Source: Mycobacterium colombiense (GTDB lineage: Bacteria > Actinomycetota > Actinomycetes > Mycobacteriales > Mycobacteriaceae). From it: a DNA stretch of 64,000 nt. The DNA lies in assembly GCF_003284935.1 (NCBI RefSeq), contig NZ_QMEV01000008.1, positions 56,831-120,830 of the forward strand, in the 5' to 3' direction. Each line of letters begins with the position of its first letter. Within the stretch, counting starts at the first letter, position 1. A program made the translations under genes and the position numbers. The notes under the pieces were generated by a model. The model was not told where the DNA came from and ran no database searches. It saw only the letters and a program-made list of their open reading frames with translations. Positions 54,578 to 63,560 of the stretch are shown here, piece after piece.

Positions 54578-55555
54578 ATGTCTATGAAACGTGTCGTCAG
54601 CGCTGCCGCGCTGGCCGCCGGGCTGAGCATTTCCGCGGCGACGCTGAACGCCGGGCCGGCGTACTCCGCCCCGCTCGACCCGCCGCCGCCGTGCCCTAAC
54701 TGCCACGGCGGGGGCGGTGGTGGCGGTAACCCCGGCGGGGCGGGCGTGCAAGCGGGCGGCGGCGTGCAGGCCGGCGGCGGGGCGCAGCTCCCGCAAAACC
54801 CGCCGTCGACTCACGAAGCGCCGAGCACCCAAACCCAGCCGCCAGCCAACCAAAGCACCCAACCGCCGGCGACCCAAAGCCAGCCGCCGACCGCCCAGAG
54901 CACCCAGCCGCCGGCGACCCAGACGACCCAAGCGCCGGCAACGCAGACGACCCAAGCGCCGGCAACGCAGACGACCCAAGCGCCGGCACAGACCACGCAG
55001 CCGTCGTCGATGCCGAGCAGTCAGCAGCCGAGCGCGGAGACCACGCAACCCGGTGCACAAACGACGCAACCGAGTGCCCAAACCACCGCGCCCGCGAGTG
55101 GGCAGACCACCCCACCGCAGAGGGACCGCCAGCGGTATGCATCGCTGAACCCGCCGGCCACGCAGCCGCCGCACCCGCCGTACATTCCGCGCCACGACGT
55201 GGTCACCGCCAGCGCGCAGATCGGTGGTCCCGCGGGTCCGAACGTCCAGTTCAGCATCGTCGGCCGCGGTGCGCCGCCGCCGCCGCGCGAGCACGGCTAC
55301 GGCTGGAACGATGGCCCGGCTCCGCACCGCCCGCCGCCGCACTGGGAGGGCCCGCCGCCTCCGGGTGGCTGGGACGGTCCGCCGCCTCCGGGAGGCTGGA
55401 ACCGGCCGTGGTACGGGCCGCCGCGTGATGTGGCGGTGGCGCGGGCCGACTTCGGACCGTTCAGCTACAACACCTTTACCGTCATCCCGGTCTTCAACTG
55501 GCAGTACGGCGGTTGGGGTTACTGGTTCTTCGGTGTCTGGGTGCCGCTGTACTGA
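54578..55555 (+). CDS. Secreted Pro/Thr/Gln-rich protein with tandem repeats
   Basis: A 325-residue exported protein: signal peptide cleaved near PAYSA, a Cys pair CPNC, a Gly-rich run, then a low-complexity region from ~residue 75 to 190 with APATQTTQ repeats, then Pro/His-rich sequence and a hydrophobic aromatic C-terminus (NWQYGGWGYWFFGVWVPLY). Pro/Thr stretches of this kind are usually mannosylated. No enzyme domain recognised. An ATG two codons in is an alternative start. Confidence 0.75.
   Translation: MSMKRVVSAAALAAGLSISAATLNAGPAYSAPLDPPPPCPNCHGGGGGGGNPGGAGVQAGGGVQAGGGAQLPQNPPSTHEAPSTQTQPPANQSTQPPATQSQPPTAQSTQPPATQTTQAPATQTTQAPATQTTQAPAQTTQPSSMPSSQQPSAETTQPGAQTTQPSAQTTAPASGQTTPPQRDRQRYASLNPPATQPPHPPYIPRHDVVTASAQIGGPAGPNVQFSIVGRGAPPPPREHGYGWNDGPAPHRPPPHWEGPPPPGGWDGPPPPGGWNRPWYGPPRDVAVARADFGPFSYNTFTVIPVFNWQYGGWGYWFFGVWVPLY
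54908..54979 (+). repeat. 24-base tandem repeat within the Pro/Thr/Gln-rich gene
   Basis: Units at 54932-54955 and 54956-54979 are identical (gcgccggcaacgcagacgac then ccaa); the unit before (54908-54931) differs at a few bases and a partial unit follows. Each unit encodes APATQTTQ. Confidence 0.85.
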
Positions 55556-55734
55556 CCCGGGTGCCCATCGGTTGAACCGTCAGCGGGCGTTGCCGGCATC
55601 GGCACGCCCGCTGACGCGTCTCCAGCGCTCTGCCGCCCTGCGGCGCGTGCGCTCCCATGGCAGGTTTCGGGGATGGACGTCAGATGTCGGATCGCACCTG
55701 CAGGAGATCGCCCGCAAATACGTCTAGCGCCGGT

Positions 55735-56676
55735 TTACTGCGGGTGGGCCGCGACGTAATCGGCCGCCGGGATCGGCGACGATGCGTCATACCCGATGGG
55801 CAGCAACACGTCGCCCGCCGTCGTCAGGCAATAGACGTCCCACCGGTAGTACGCGGCGAACGTGGCGGGATCGGCGGCGATCAGCGCGGCGTATTGGTCG
55901 ACCGCGCGCACGTATTGGGTGGCGTGGTTGTACCCGTAGATGGCGTGATCGTGATCGGTGGCGAAGCCGTTGGCGGCCAGGTACCGGCCCGCCGCCAGGA
56001 TGCTGTCGTGCGGTGAGTGGATGTCGCCGCCCTGGCCGTAGCCGGCGAACGTCGAGGGCAGGAACTGCATGGGGCCCTGCGCGCCGGCGGTGCTCGCGCC
56101 GACGATGCTGCCGAAGCGGGTCTCGACGAAGTTGATCGCGGCCAGATAGTTCCAGCCGACGCCGGATTCGGCTTCCGCCTGGTGGTAGTAGTTCATCAGT
56201 TCGTCGGGCGGCGCCGGCGGCTCGATGCGCCACGCGGGCAGGGTTTCTCGCACTGGCGTCAGGGCGGTGAGTTGCCGCCGGGCGTCGACGTTGCGGTCGT
56301 AGACGTCGGCCAGCTCCGGCGGGATGCGGCCGCGCGTGGTGGCGTCCCAGTCGCGGTGGCGCCCGATGGCGCGGTAGGCCGCCTGCTCGCGCCGCGCCGC
56401 CGCCGTGAGCGCCGCGTCCGGTGTGCCGGGATCACGTAGCGCGCGCTCGTCGGCCACCAGGTCGTCGGCCAGCTGTGCCGGATCCGGCGCCAGTCGGGGT
56501 TGCGCGCCGCCGGGCGTTCCCGCGTCGGCGGGCACCATCCGCGCCGGCGATGGGGCGGCCCGCGTCGTTGTGGCCGACCCGGGGGTGGCCGCCGGATGCG
56601 GCGCCGAACAACCGACGAGCGCGAACGCGATCGCGCCGACGACGAGCGGCCCGATGCGGTCACGGCTCACGGTCAT
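55735..56676 (-). CDS. Lytic transglycosylase lipoprotein (MltB/SLT type)
   Basis: A 313-residue lipoprotein with lipobox LVGC (C23) and a C-terminal SLT domain. The catalytic Glu is E185 in INFVETRFG, followed by AGAQGPMQFLPSTFAGYG and AIYGYNHATQYVRAV. It would cleave peptidoglycan glycan strands from the outer face of the membrane. ATG 56676 is used; GTG three bases upstream is in frame. Confidence 0.88.
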   Translation of the reverse strand: MTVSRDRIGPLVVGAIAFALVGCSAPHPAATPGSATTTRAAPSPARMVPADAGTPGGAQPRLAPDPAQLADDLVADERALRDPGTPDAALTAAARREQAAYRAIGRHRDWDATTRGRIPPELADVYDRNVDARRQLTALTPVRETLPAWRIEPPAPPDELMNYYHQAEAESGVGWNYLAAINFVETRFGSIVGASTAGAQGPMQFLPSTFAGYGQGGDIHSPHDSILAAGRYLAANGFATDHDHAIYGYNHATQYVRAVDQYAALIAADPATFAAYYRWDVYCLTTAGDVLLPIGYDASSPIPAADYVAAHPQ

Positions 56677-56823
56677 CACGTCCGTCCCTTGCCTCGAATC
56701 CCACGACGCCGGTTGGCCGGCTCAACCGAGTCTTTCGCATGAGGGCAGGTGACATCAATGCGGTGACGGCCATCTGTGAACCGGGAGTTGTAACAACGGC
56801 GCGACGCTCTCAAACTGGTTGAT

Positions 56824-57609
56824 ATGCGCGACCGCGAGAAGATCGATTCGGAATTGCGGCTCATCGCGCTGCGGCGCCAACAGATCCGCGAGCAAGGCGG
56901 TCAGCTGTCGTCCTACGAGGCTGACGAACTGCTCGACGAACTCCTGGCCCAGGGGGCGGGGACGGCTACGGTCGCCGCGTTCGACGACTGGGAGACCGCG
57001 GCCGCCGCCGCAACCCGGTCGCGGGACGGCAACACCCGCGCCATCGCGTCCCGGCCAGGCAAGGTCGCCGCCCTGCGCCGGTTGGGTCTGTTCGCGGCTC
57101 TACCGCTGTCCCTGGTGGGCGTCGTCGCCGCGGTGCTGGTGATGTTCGCGCTCCGCCAACACAATTCGTTGGTGCAGCCGCAGGACTCCCCGCCGTCGGC
57201 CGCGCCCGCCAAACCCGTTGCGCCGAAGGCATCCGGTCCGGTGATCGGCGCCGTCGACTCGGCCTTCATCGCCGCGCTGAAGCAGGAGGGCGTGCCGGTT
57301 CCCAGTCCGGACTACGTGATGAGCCAGGGGCACGCGGTCTGTGACTTCCTGGCGCACCAACCGAACTTCGCGGACGCGGCCGGGTTCGTGCAGCGACGGT
57401 CGGTCTGGGACGCGGATCAAAGCGCGAAGGTCACCGCGGGCGCCATCGTCGCGTACTGCCCGCAGTCGCGGCCGAAGAGCCCGGACCCGACGCAGCCGGA
57501 CTATCAGAAATCGCTGTCCGACTTGCAGGACATCGAGCGCAACCTGCAAGGCATCCAAGGCAAGCTGCACGACATTGAAGGCGGCCTGGACGCCATTCCC
57601 GGCCAGTGA
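56824..57609 (+). CDS. DUF732-type membrane protein with coiled-coil ends
   Basis: A 261-residue protein with an N-terminal helical DnaJ-like charge-rich region, one TM at about residues 86-110 (LGLFAALPLSLVGVVAAVLVMFAL), an exported DUF732-type domain with a Cys pair (GHAVCDFL...AYCPQ), and a C-terminal coiled coil (LQDIERNLQGIQGKLHDIEGGL written in part). Function unknown. Confidence 0.75.
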   Translation: MRDREKIDSELRLIALRRQQIREQGGQLSSYEADELLDELLAQGAGTATVAAFDDWETAAAAATRSRDGNTRAIASRPGKVAALRRLGLFAALPLSLVGVVAAVLVMFALRQHNSLVQPQDSPPSAAPAKPVAPKASGPVIGAVDSAFIAALKQEGVPVPSPDYVMSQGHAVCDFLAHQPNFADAAGFVQRRSVWDADQSAKVTAGAIVAYCPQSRPKSPDPTQPDYQKSLSDLQDIERNLQGIQGKLHDIEGGLDAIPGQ

Positions 57610-57834
57610 TGGCACCGTGCCCGTGGCGTCCAATCGGTATTCCGGCCAGCAGGTCAGCGGATAGCCCGCCCCGGCGCGTTGTCCTGTTCGCCGGCCCCGG
57701 AGCCAGTGCGTTCTGGGCCGCCGTCCGCCCTCCAACTGCCCCCAGGACAGCGGCACCCCGAACGCCGTACTGCGGCTGGGGTTCTGACTCTGGGCCTACA
57801 CGACTCTGGGACTTCGGGCCTACACTTTTTCGCC

Positions 57835-58098
57835 ATGGCACCCGAACCAGAGGCAGTCCCCGACTTCTCGCCGTTCCACAAGATGAGAGAGATCGAGCTC
57901 GACCCCGAATCGGTCGTGGGCAAGGAACTCCACGACCGGTTCGCTCACCTCGATCAGTCCTTTACCGGCAAGAACCCGCTGTGGGCCGCCGTGGTGAAAC
58001 TCATCGGCCTCACCGCCATGTGCGCCAAGGGTGTCATCGACCTCGAGAAAGAGGTGATCGAGCTGCGGCGCGAAGTGAGGTCCTCGAGGCCCACCTGA
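57835..58098 (+). CDS. Small conserved hypothetical with C-terminal coiled coil
   Basis: An 87-residue protein (MAPEPEAVPDFSPFHKM) with a hydrophobic segment AAVVKLIGLTAMC and a charged helix DLEKEVIELRREV. TACACT (57821-57826) eight bases before the ATG and no ribosome binding site suggest a leaderless mRNA. The upstream 225 bases contain a repeated GGGCCTACAC. No family known to me. Confidence 0.6.
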   Translation: MAPEPEAVPDFSPFHKMREIELDPESVVGKELHDRFAHLDQSFTGKNPLWAAVVKLIGLTAMCAKGVIDLEKEVIELRREVRSSRPT

Positions 58099-58166
58099 TC
58101 GTGTGACCGCCCCGGCCGAGCAGGACGATCGCGGAGTGACTCGGCTTCGCCTGCGATGATGGACGG

Positions 58167-58667
58167 ATGGCCGACCGTGATCGCGACGAGTCCGGCAGAC
58201 CTCGAAGCAGGCGCCCGCGCGACTCTCTCGGCCGCCCGCTTCCGGCAGGCAGTGAGGGCATCGCACGTATCCCCGACGACCTGGAGCTGCCGCCCGTCGA
58301 AACCCTCGCCTACGCCCAGGATCTGCTAGACCGCGGACTGGCGTTTAACGCCCACGAAGTGTTTGAGGCCGCATGGAAGAACGGGCCTGACGAAGAGCGC
58401 ACGCTCTGGCAAGGGCTGGCTCAGCTCGCGGTCGGCATCACCCACGTCCAACGCGGCAACCTCAACGGCGCACTTACGCTGCTTCGTCGTGCCTCGGACC
58501 GCGTGTCGGACTATGACGTGCCGGCGCCATACGCAATCGACGCCGAGGGTTTGGCCGAATTCGCTGATGTGCTGATCAATTACCTTGCTGATGGCGCTCG
58601 GGTCACAGCGCAGTGCCTGCGACCTCGTCTGCTTGTGTCGTCCGGCCCGACCAGTCAGCATCGCTAG
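58167..58667 (+). CDS. DUF309 family protein
   Basis: A 166-residue protein with the DUF309 core FNAHEVFEAAWK and ERTLWQGLAQLAVGITHVQRGN. Its N-terminal ~30 residues are Arg-rich. Family function is not established. The start ATG has weak GACGG upstream. It is the last protein gene before tRNA-Thr. Confidence 0.85.
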   Translation: MADRDRDESGRPRSRRPRDSLGRPLPAGSEGIARIPDDLELPPVETLAYAQDLLDRGLAFNAHEVFEAAWKNGPDEERTLWQGLAQLAVGITHVQRGNLNGALTLLRRASDRVSDYDVPAPYAIDAEGLAEFADVLINYLADGARVTAQCLRPRLLVSSGPTSQHR

Positions 58668-58712
58668 TCCGCCAGGTCGACACCGCACCGGGCGGTCAGC
58701 TACGGCAGGCAG

Positions 58713-58784
58713 AGCCCCCTGTCAGGATTGAACTGACGACCGCTCGCTTACAAGGCGAGTGCTCTACCACTGAGCTAAGGAGGC
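58713..58784 (-). tRNA. tRNA-Thr(TGT)
   Basis: The minus-strand sequence folds into a 72-nt cloverleaf: acceptor GCCTCCT/AGGGGGC, D-arm GCTC...GAGC, anticodon arm CTCGC-CTTGTAA-GCGAG with anticodon TGT, T-arm GTCAG-TTCAATC-CTGAC and discriminator T. CCA is not encoded. It sits just downstream of the Rv0756c-like gene, as expected of this block. Confidence 0.96.
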
Positions 58785-58812
58785 GGGGTAAAACCGTGCC
58801 CAGCCTAATCGG

Positions 58813-59529
58813 TCACTGGTCGCTGTCGATCACGCGTGCGGAGCGCACCGCGCGCGACGACGGACGCCGGCGCCCGGGCAGCGGGATCCGGTCGGCGATG
58901 TTGCTCAGCGGGTTGACCACCATGGTGAGCGCGATGACCGCGTCTTGCAGGGTGGCGATGGCGGGCTCGAGCGCCTCCATCCCGGGCGTGAGCCGAGCGA
59001 GGGTGTCGGCGACGTCGGCGAGCTGATCCAGCGGCCCGTGCTTGGCCGTCAGCTTGTCCACCAGACCGCCCTCCGCGAGCAGCCGGTCGGCCAGCCCGTC
59101 CTCGGCCAGCAGCCGCTCGATCAGACCCTCCTCGGCGACCAGCTGATCGGCCAGGCCGCCGGGCTGCAGGGTGCGTTGCAGGGCGCCGCCCTCGGCGGTC
59201 AGCCGGTCCAGCAGGCCGCCCTCCGCGGTGAGCAGGTCGACCACCCCACCCGGGCGCAGCAAGCGGTCGATCGGTCCGTCCGGGGCCACCGCCCGGCCCA
59301 GCGGGGCGTCGTCGTCGAGCAGCCTCGCCAGCCGATTGGCCCGCACGATCGCGTCGTCGATCCCCAGCATGGACGTCATCGCGTTGGTGCCCGCGGTCCC
59401 CCCATCACCCAGGGCTCGCTTCGCCACGCCGACGGCCGTGCTCGCGACGCTCAGGCTCGCATCCGCGGCGGCCAGGCCGACCCGGGCCGGCGCCGTCGCG
59501 GCCGACACGATGCTTTTGGCGAGGTTCAT
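58813..59529 (-). CDS. Repeat protein of unknown function (Rv0756c-like)
   Basis: A 238-residue protein adjacent to and divergent from phoP, like Rv0756c. Residues ~85-165 are an ~11-residue repeat of the form LLAEGGLxDRL (LTAEGGLLDRLTAEGGALQ, LVAEEGLIERLLAEDGLAD). The repeats look like a pore- or solenoid-type amphipathic structure but no function is assigned. Flanks are Ala-rich and the C-terminus Arg-rich. Confidence 0.85.
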   Translation of the reverse strand: MNLAKSIVSAATAPARVGLAAADASLSVASTAVGVAKRALGDGGTAGTNAMTSMLGIDDAIVRANRLARLLDDDAPLGRAVAPDGPIDRLLRPGGVVDLLTAEGGLLDRLTAEGGALQRTLQPGGLADQLVAEEGLIERLLAEDGLADRLLAEGGLVDKLTAKHGPLDQLADVADTLARLTPGMEALEPAIATLQDAVIALTMVVNPLSNIADRIPLPGRRRPSSRAVRSARVIDSDQ

Positions 59530-59687
59530 TCCTCGAGTCTATTCGCGACGCCGCCCGGGAAAGCCGCTTACGTCCCAAGGCAACGCGATGATTCCTGGCA
59601 GACTACTATCAGATGGTTGGCACTGAGCTTTCAGGAAGTACACAACATTCGCATAGCAAACGTTCAAGCAAGGGACGGAAGCATCTG

Positions 59688-60407
59688 ATGACATCGGCAA
59701 CCCCCAACGACACGAAACCCGAGGCACGCGTTCTCGTGGTCGACGACGAAGCCAACATCGTCGAATTGCTCTCGGTGAGCCTGAAGTTCCAGGGTTTCGA
59801 GGTCTACACGGCAACCAACGGCGCCCAAGCGCTCGATCGAGCGCGCGAGGCCCGGCCCGACGCGGTCATCCTCGACGTGATGATGCCGGGCATGGACGGG
59901 TTCGGGGTGCTGCGGCGGCTGCGGGCCGACGGCATCGACGCCCCGGCACTGTTTCTGACGGCCCGGGATTCCCTGCAGGACAAGATCGCCGGCCTGACGC
60001 TGGGCGGCGATGACTACGTGACGAAGCCGTTCAGCCTCGAAGAGGTCGTCGCCCGGTTGCGCGTCATCCTCCGCCGCGCGGGCAAGGGCGGGGCCGAACA
60101 ACGCAGCGCGCGGCTGTCCTTCGCCGACATCGAACTCGACGAAGAAACCCATGAGGTGTGGAAGGCCGGCCAACCGGTGTCGCTGTCGCCGACCGAATTC
60201 ACGCTGCTGCGTTACTTTGTGATCAACGCCGGCACGGTGTTGAGCAAGCCGAAGATCCTCGACCACGTGTGGCGTTACGACTTCGGAGGTGACGTCAATG
60301 TCGTCGAGTCCTACGTGTCGTACTTGCGCCGCAAGATCGACACTGGCGAGAAGCGGCTGCTGCACACGCTGCGCGGGGTCGGCTATGTATTGCGGGAGCC
60401 GCGCTGA
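59688..60407 (+). CDS. phoP: Response regulator PhoP
   Basis: A 239-residue OmpR-family regulator; receiver domain with D19-D20 pocket and phosphoacceptor D63 in VILDVMMPGMDG, the T/A-R segment FLTARDS and K in DYVTKPFS, then the winged helix DNA-binding domain (LSPTEFTLLRYFV, VVESYVSYLRRKID, LRGVGYVLREP). It is about eight residues shorter at the N-terminus than M. tuberculosis PhoP. ATG 59688 has an AGGGACGGAAG upstream. With PhoR it controls lipid and virulence genes in M. tuberculosis. Confidence 0.97.
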   Translation: MTSATPNDTKPEARVLVVDDEANIVELLSVSLKFQGFEVYTATNGAQALDRAREARPDAVILDVMMPGMDGFGVLRRLRADGIDAPALFLTARDSLQDKIAGLTLGGDDYVTKPFSLEEVVARLRVILRRAGKGGAEQRSARLSFADIELDEETHEVWKAGQPVSLSPTEFTLLRYFVINAGTVLSKPKILDHVWRYDFGGDVNVVESYVSYLRRKIDTGEKRLLHTLRGVGYVLREPR

Positions 60408-60445
60408 GCCGGCCCGCGGCCGGCGGCGGTGAGAGAAGTAGGTCG

Positions 60446-61888
60446 ATGGTCACCAAGCCCCGACGCGGATTGCCCCTTCGGATAGGGCTCGTCGCCGCGA
60501 CTCTGGTGCTGGTCGCCTGCGGCCTCGCCGTCTCCGGCATTGCGGTGACGTCGATCCTGCGCCACAGCCTGGTCAGCCGCATCGACTCCACACTGCTCGA
60601 CGCGTCGAGGGGCTGGGCGCAGAACCCGCGGCGGCAGTCGCCGCCGCCCTACGAAGGTCCCGACCCGGGCCGGCCGCCGTCGAAGTTCTACGTCCGCGGC
60701 GTCAGCACCGACGGGACCCCGTTCACCGCCATCAATGACCGCAACGCCGAACCGGCGTTGCCGGCCAACAACGACGTCGGGCCCAATCCCACGACGCTGC
60801 CGTCGGTCAACGGCTCGGACATTCAATGGCGGGCCGTTTCGGTGCACGGCCCGCACGGGCTGACCACCGTCGCGATCGACCTGTCCGACGTCCAGCACAC
60901 GCTCACCTCGCTGGTGTGGCTGCAGATGGGCATCGGGGTGGCGGTTCTGGTCGTGGTGGGAATCGCCAGCTTCGCGGTGGTGCAGCGCAGCCTGCGCCCG
61001 TTGGCCGAGGTCGAGCAGACCGCCGCGGCGATCGCCTCGGGCCAACTGGATCGCCGTGTGCCAGAACGTGATCCGCGGACCGAGGTGGGCCGGCTGTCGC
61101 TCGCGCTCAACGGAATGCTGGCGCAGATTCAGCAGGCGCTGGCGTCCTCGGAGTCCTCGGCGGAGAAGGCGCGTGGCTCCGAAGACCGGATGCGGCGCTT
61201 CATCACCGACGCCAGCCACGAACTGCGCACCCCGCTGACGACCATTCGCGGCTTCGCGGAGTTGTATCGCCAGGGCGCCGCCCGCGACGTCGCCATGCTG
61301 CTGTCGCGGATCGAAAGCGAGGCCTCCCGGATGGGTCTGCTGGTCGACGACCTGCTGCTGCTGGCCCGGCTCGATGTGCAACGACCGCTGGAACACCATC
61401 GAGTGGATCTGCTGGCGCTGGCCAGCGACGCCGTTCACGACGGGCAGGCGATGGACCCCAAGCGCACCATCACCATGGAGGTCCTCGACGGGCCCGGCAC
61501 CCCGGAGGTGCTCGGCGACGAGGCGCGGCTCCGGCAGGTGTTGAGCAACCTGATCGCCAACGCGTTGCAGCACACCCCCGAAAGCGCCGACGTCACCGTG
61601 CGGGTCGGCACCGACGGCGCGGACGCCGTGCTCGAAGTGGCGGACAAGGGCCCGGGCATGAACCAGGAGGACGCGTCGCGCGTGTTCGAGCGGTTCTACC
61701 GGACGGACTCGTCGCGGGCACGCGCCAGCGGCGGTACGGGGCTGGGGCTATCCATCGTCGAATCGCTGGTGCGCGCGCACGGCGGCGTCGTGAGCGTGAC
61801 CACCGCGCCCGGCGAGGGCTGCCGCTTCCGGGTGACGCTGCCGCGCATCAGTGACGTGCCGGCACCCGAGCCCGTTCACGTCAACTGA
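60446..61888 (+). CDS. phoR: Sensor histidine kinase PhoR
   Basis: A 480-residue kinase with two TMs (~12-37 and ~153-179) flanking a periplasmic sensor, a HAMP segment ([17 protein letters not shown]), the phospho-acceptor H258 in [11 protein letters not shown], and the HATPase with N-box, DKGPGM and GGTGLGLSI. It starts 38 bases after phoP, forming the two-gene operon. The 3' end overlaps the convergent HIT gene by 13 bases. Confidence 0.97.
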   Translation: MVTKPRRGLPLRIGLVAATLVLVACGLAVSGIAVTSILRHSLVSRIDSTLLDASRGWAQNPRRQSPPPYEGPDPGRPPSKFYVRGVSTDGTPFTAINDRNAEPALPANNDVGPNPTTLPSVNGSDIQWRAVSVHGPHGLTTVAIDLSDVQHTLTSLVWLQMGIGVAVLVVVGIASFAVVQRSLRPLAEVEQTAAAIASGQLDRRVPERDPRTEVGRLSLALNGMLAQIQQALASSESSAEKARGSEDRMRRFITDASHELRTPLTTIRGFAELYRQGAARDVAMLLSRIESEASRMGLLVDDLLLLARLDVQRPLEHHRVDLLALASDAVHDGQAMDPKRTITMEVLDGPGTPEVLGDEARLRQVLSNLIANALQHTPESADVTVRVGTDGADAVLEVADKGPGMNQEDASRVFERFYRTDSSRARASGGTGLGLSIVESLVRAHGGVVSVTTAPGEGCRFRVTLPRISDVPAPEPVHVN

Positions 61889-62280
61889 GCCAGCGCCGCC
61901 TTGATCTTGGCCTGGGCCTCGTCCAGCGATTCCGCCGACGGGTTGCGGTCGACTCCCGCGAAACCGAAGTCGCTGAGGCTGCGGGTGGGGAAGACGTGCA
62001 CGTGCAGGTGCGGCACCTCGAGCCCGGCGATGATCAGGCCGGACCGCTCGGTCCTGAAGGCCTTGCACACCGCCTTGCCGATCAGCTGGCTCACGGCCAT
62101 GACCCGGGCGAAGGCCGCGCCGTCGACGTCCTGCCAGTTGTCGAGCTCGGCGCGCGGCACCACGAGCGTGTGGCCCTGCGTCATCGGCTCGATCGTCAGG
62201 AACGCGACGACGTCGTCGTCCTCGTAGACGAAGCGGCCGGGAAGTTCACGATTGATGATCTTGGTGAAGATCGACGCCAT
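61876..62280 (-). CDS. HIT family hydrolase (Rv0759c-like)
   Basis: A 134-residue histidine triad protein with the motif [10 protein letters not shown] near residue 90-99 and the N-terminal [13 protein letters not shown]. The family hydrolyses nucleotidyl bonds such as AMP-lysine. Start ATG at 62280. Convergent with phoR, as Rv0759c is. Confidence 0.92.
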   Translation of the reverse strand: MASIFTKIINRELPGRFVYEDDDVVAFLTIEPMTQGHTLVVPRAELDNWQDVDGAAFARVMAVSQLIGKAVCKAFRTERSGLIIAGLEVPHLHVHVFPTRSLSDFGFAGVDRNPSAESLDEAQAKIKAALAQLT

Positions 62281-62438
62281 GGGCCCAGCATAGGTTCGGC
62301 CGAATTGCGTCAGGGGCTGTGGTCGCCCTCGGACCCCGACCCGCAGCGCGGTCTCACACCACTTCGATGAGTTTGGCCGCCGTCGGGAGTCATTCCTGGC
62401 GACGACCCACCAGGCGGACGAAGTCAGGAGAGTTCCCC

Positions 62439-63098
62439 ATGTCCCGAGTGCGCGTGCACAACTTTTCGGTTTCCCTCGACGGCTTCGGCACGGGGATCGG
62501 CCAAACCCTGGATGCGCCGTTCGGCCACGCGGGCGGGCGGCTTCACGAGTGGTTTTTCGCGACGCGGACCTTCCGCGCAATGCACGGGGAGTCGGGCGGG
62601 ACCACCGGCATCGACGACGCGTTAGCCAGCCAATGGGCGCCGGGCATCGGCGCCGAAATCATGGGCCGCAACAAGTTCGGGCCGCAGCGCGGACCGTGGA
62701 CGGGCCACGCAGGCGCTCCAGAGTGGAAAGGCTGGTGGGGCGACGAGCCGCCATTTCACACCCCGGTCTTCGTGCTCACCCACCACCCTCGGCCCTCGAT
62801 CGAGATGGCAGGCGGCACCACTTTCCACTTCGTCGACGCCAGCCCCGCCGAATCCCTCGAGATCGCACGAAAAGCTGCCGGCGACAGCGATATTCGTCTC
62901 GGTGGGGGACCGTCGAGCGTCCGGCAATTCCTTGCCGCGGACCTCGTCGACCATCTGCACATCGCCGTGGTGCCGATCGTGTTGGGGCGCGGGGAGTCCG
63001 TGTGGGAGGGGCTGGAGGGCCTCGAGCACAGATTCGACACGGTGGAGTCGGTGACCAGCCCCAGCGGCGTCACGCATCTGATCTTGACGCGCCGCTAG
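62439..63098 (+). CDS. Dihydrofolate reductase family (RibD-C-like) protein
   Basis: A 219-residue protein with the VSLDGF start, GxGR-type [21 protein letters not shown], and [32 protein letters not shown] (quoted in parts) of the DHFR/RibD-C fold. AGGAG eight bases before the ATG supports the start. Unlike true DHFR it lacks the catalytic acidic motif at the usual place as far as seen, so its reductase role is uncertain. In M. tuberculosis nothing equivalent lies between Rv0759c and Rv0760c, from memory. Confidence 0.85.
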   Translation: MSRVRVHNFSVSLDGFGTGIGQTLDAPFGHAGGRLHEWFFATRTFRAMHGESGGTTGIDDALASQWAPGIGAEIMGRNKFGPQRGPWTGHAGAPEWKGWWGDEPPFHTPVFVLTHHPRPSIEMAGGTTFHFVDASPAESLEIARKAAGDSDIRLGGGPSSVRQFLAADLVDHLHIAVVPIVLGRGESVWEGLEGLEHRFDTVESVTSPSGVTHLILTRR

Positions 63099-63115
63099 GC
63101 AACTCGCCGTTCGGC

Positions 63116-63544
63116 TCAGTCCTCCTTGCCGAACTGCATCATATCCAGGTTCCAGTAGCCGCGCATGTTGGTGATCAGTCCCGCGTCGTTGACCTTGTAG
63201 GTGAACACGCCGCGCACCGAGCTGGTGAAGCCGCCTTCGAACTTGCTGTTGAGCACCAGGATGTGGGCGATCTCGTCGGGCGAACTCGACGGAAAGGTCT
63301 CCTCGCAGGTGATGGAGAGTTGGTTGGCGGCGATGTTGGTGTCGAAGAAGGCACGGACGGCCTCCTTGCCGCGAACCCCGGTGCCGTCGGGGTTGGTGAC
63401 GGATGTGCCGATCGGGTCCTCGATGACGACGTCGTCGGCCATCAGCGCCAGCCAGCCCTCGCGGTCGTGCGCCTGCACGCACCGCCACGACGACTGCGAC
63501 GCGGCCAGGGCCGGCGAGGCCTGGGATTGCTCGGTGTCGGTCAT
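63116..63544 (-). CDS. NTF2/SnoaL-like steroid-binding protein (Rv0760c-like)
   Basis: A 142-residue NTF2-fold protein of the ketosteroid isomerase group. Rv0760c's structure binds steroid-like ligands as I recall. The D-V-V-I-E-D-P-I-G-T-S-V segment and VFTYKVNDAG are shared with the gene at 11109-11516. It lies just upstream, in the minus direction, of an FAD oxidoreductase fragment. Confidence 0.9.
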   Translation of the reverse strand: MTDTEQSQASPALAASQSSWRCVQAHDREGWLALMADDVVIEDPIGTSVTNPDGTGVRGKEAVRAFFDTNIAANQLSITCEETFPSSSPDEIAHILVLNSKFEGGFTSSVRGVFTYKVNDAGLITNMRGYWNLDMMQFGKED

Positions 63545-63560
63545 TTCTGTTCTCCTGTCA

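Noticed and set aside
54908..54979. CRISPR-like array
   Set aside because: The 24-base units are head-to-tail without spacers and encode a peptide repeat within an open gene.
58713..58784. tRNA-Thr as an integration site of a genomic island
   Set aside because: No integrase, no duplicated tRNA 3' end and no compositional change were seen nearby; left only as a synteny note.
59530..59687. PhoP autoregulatory direct repeats upstream of phoP
   Set aside because: Short AGC/CAG-like triplets occur, but I could not define repeats that match the known PhoP site reliably.
60383..61573. A 396-codon frame on the minus strand opposite phoR
   Set aside because: It lies opposite a clear histidine kinase; no domain or start signal supports it.
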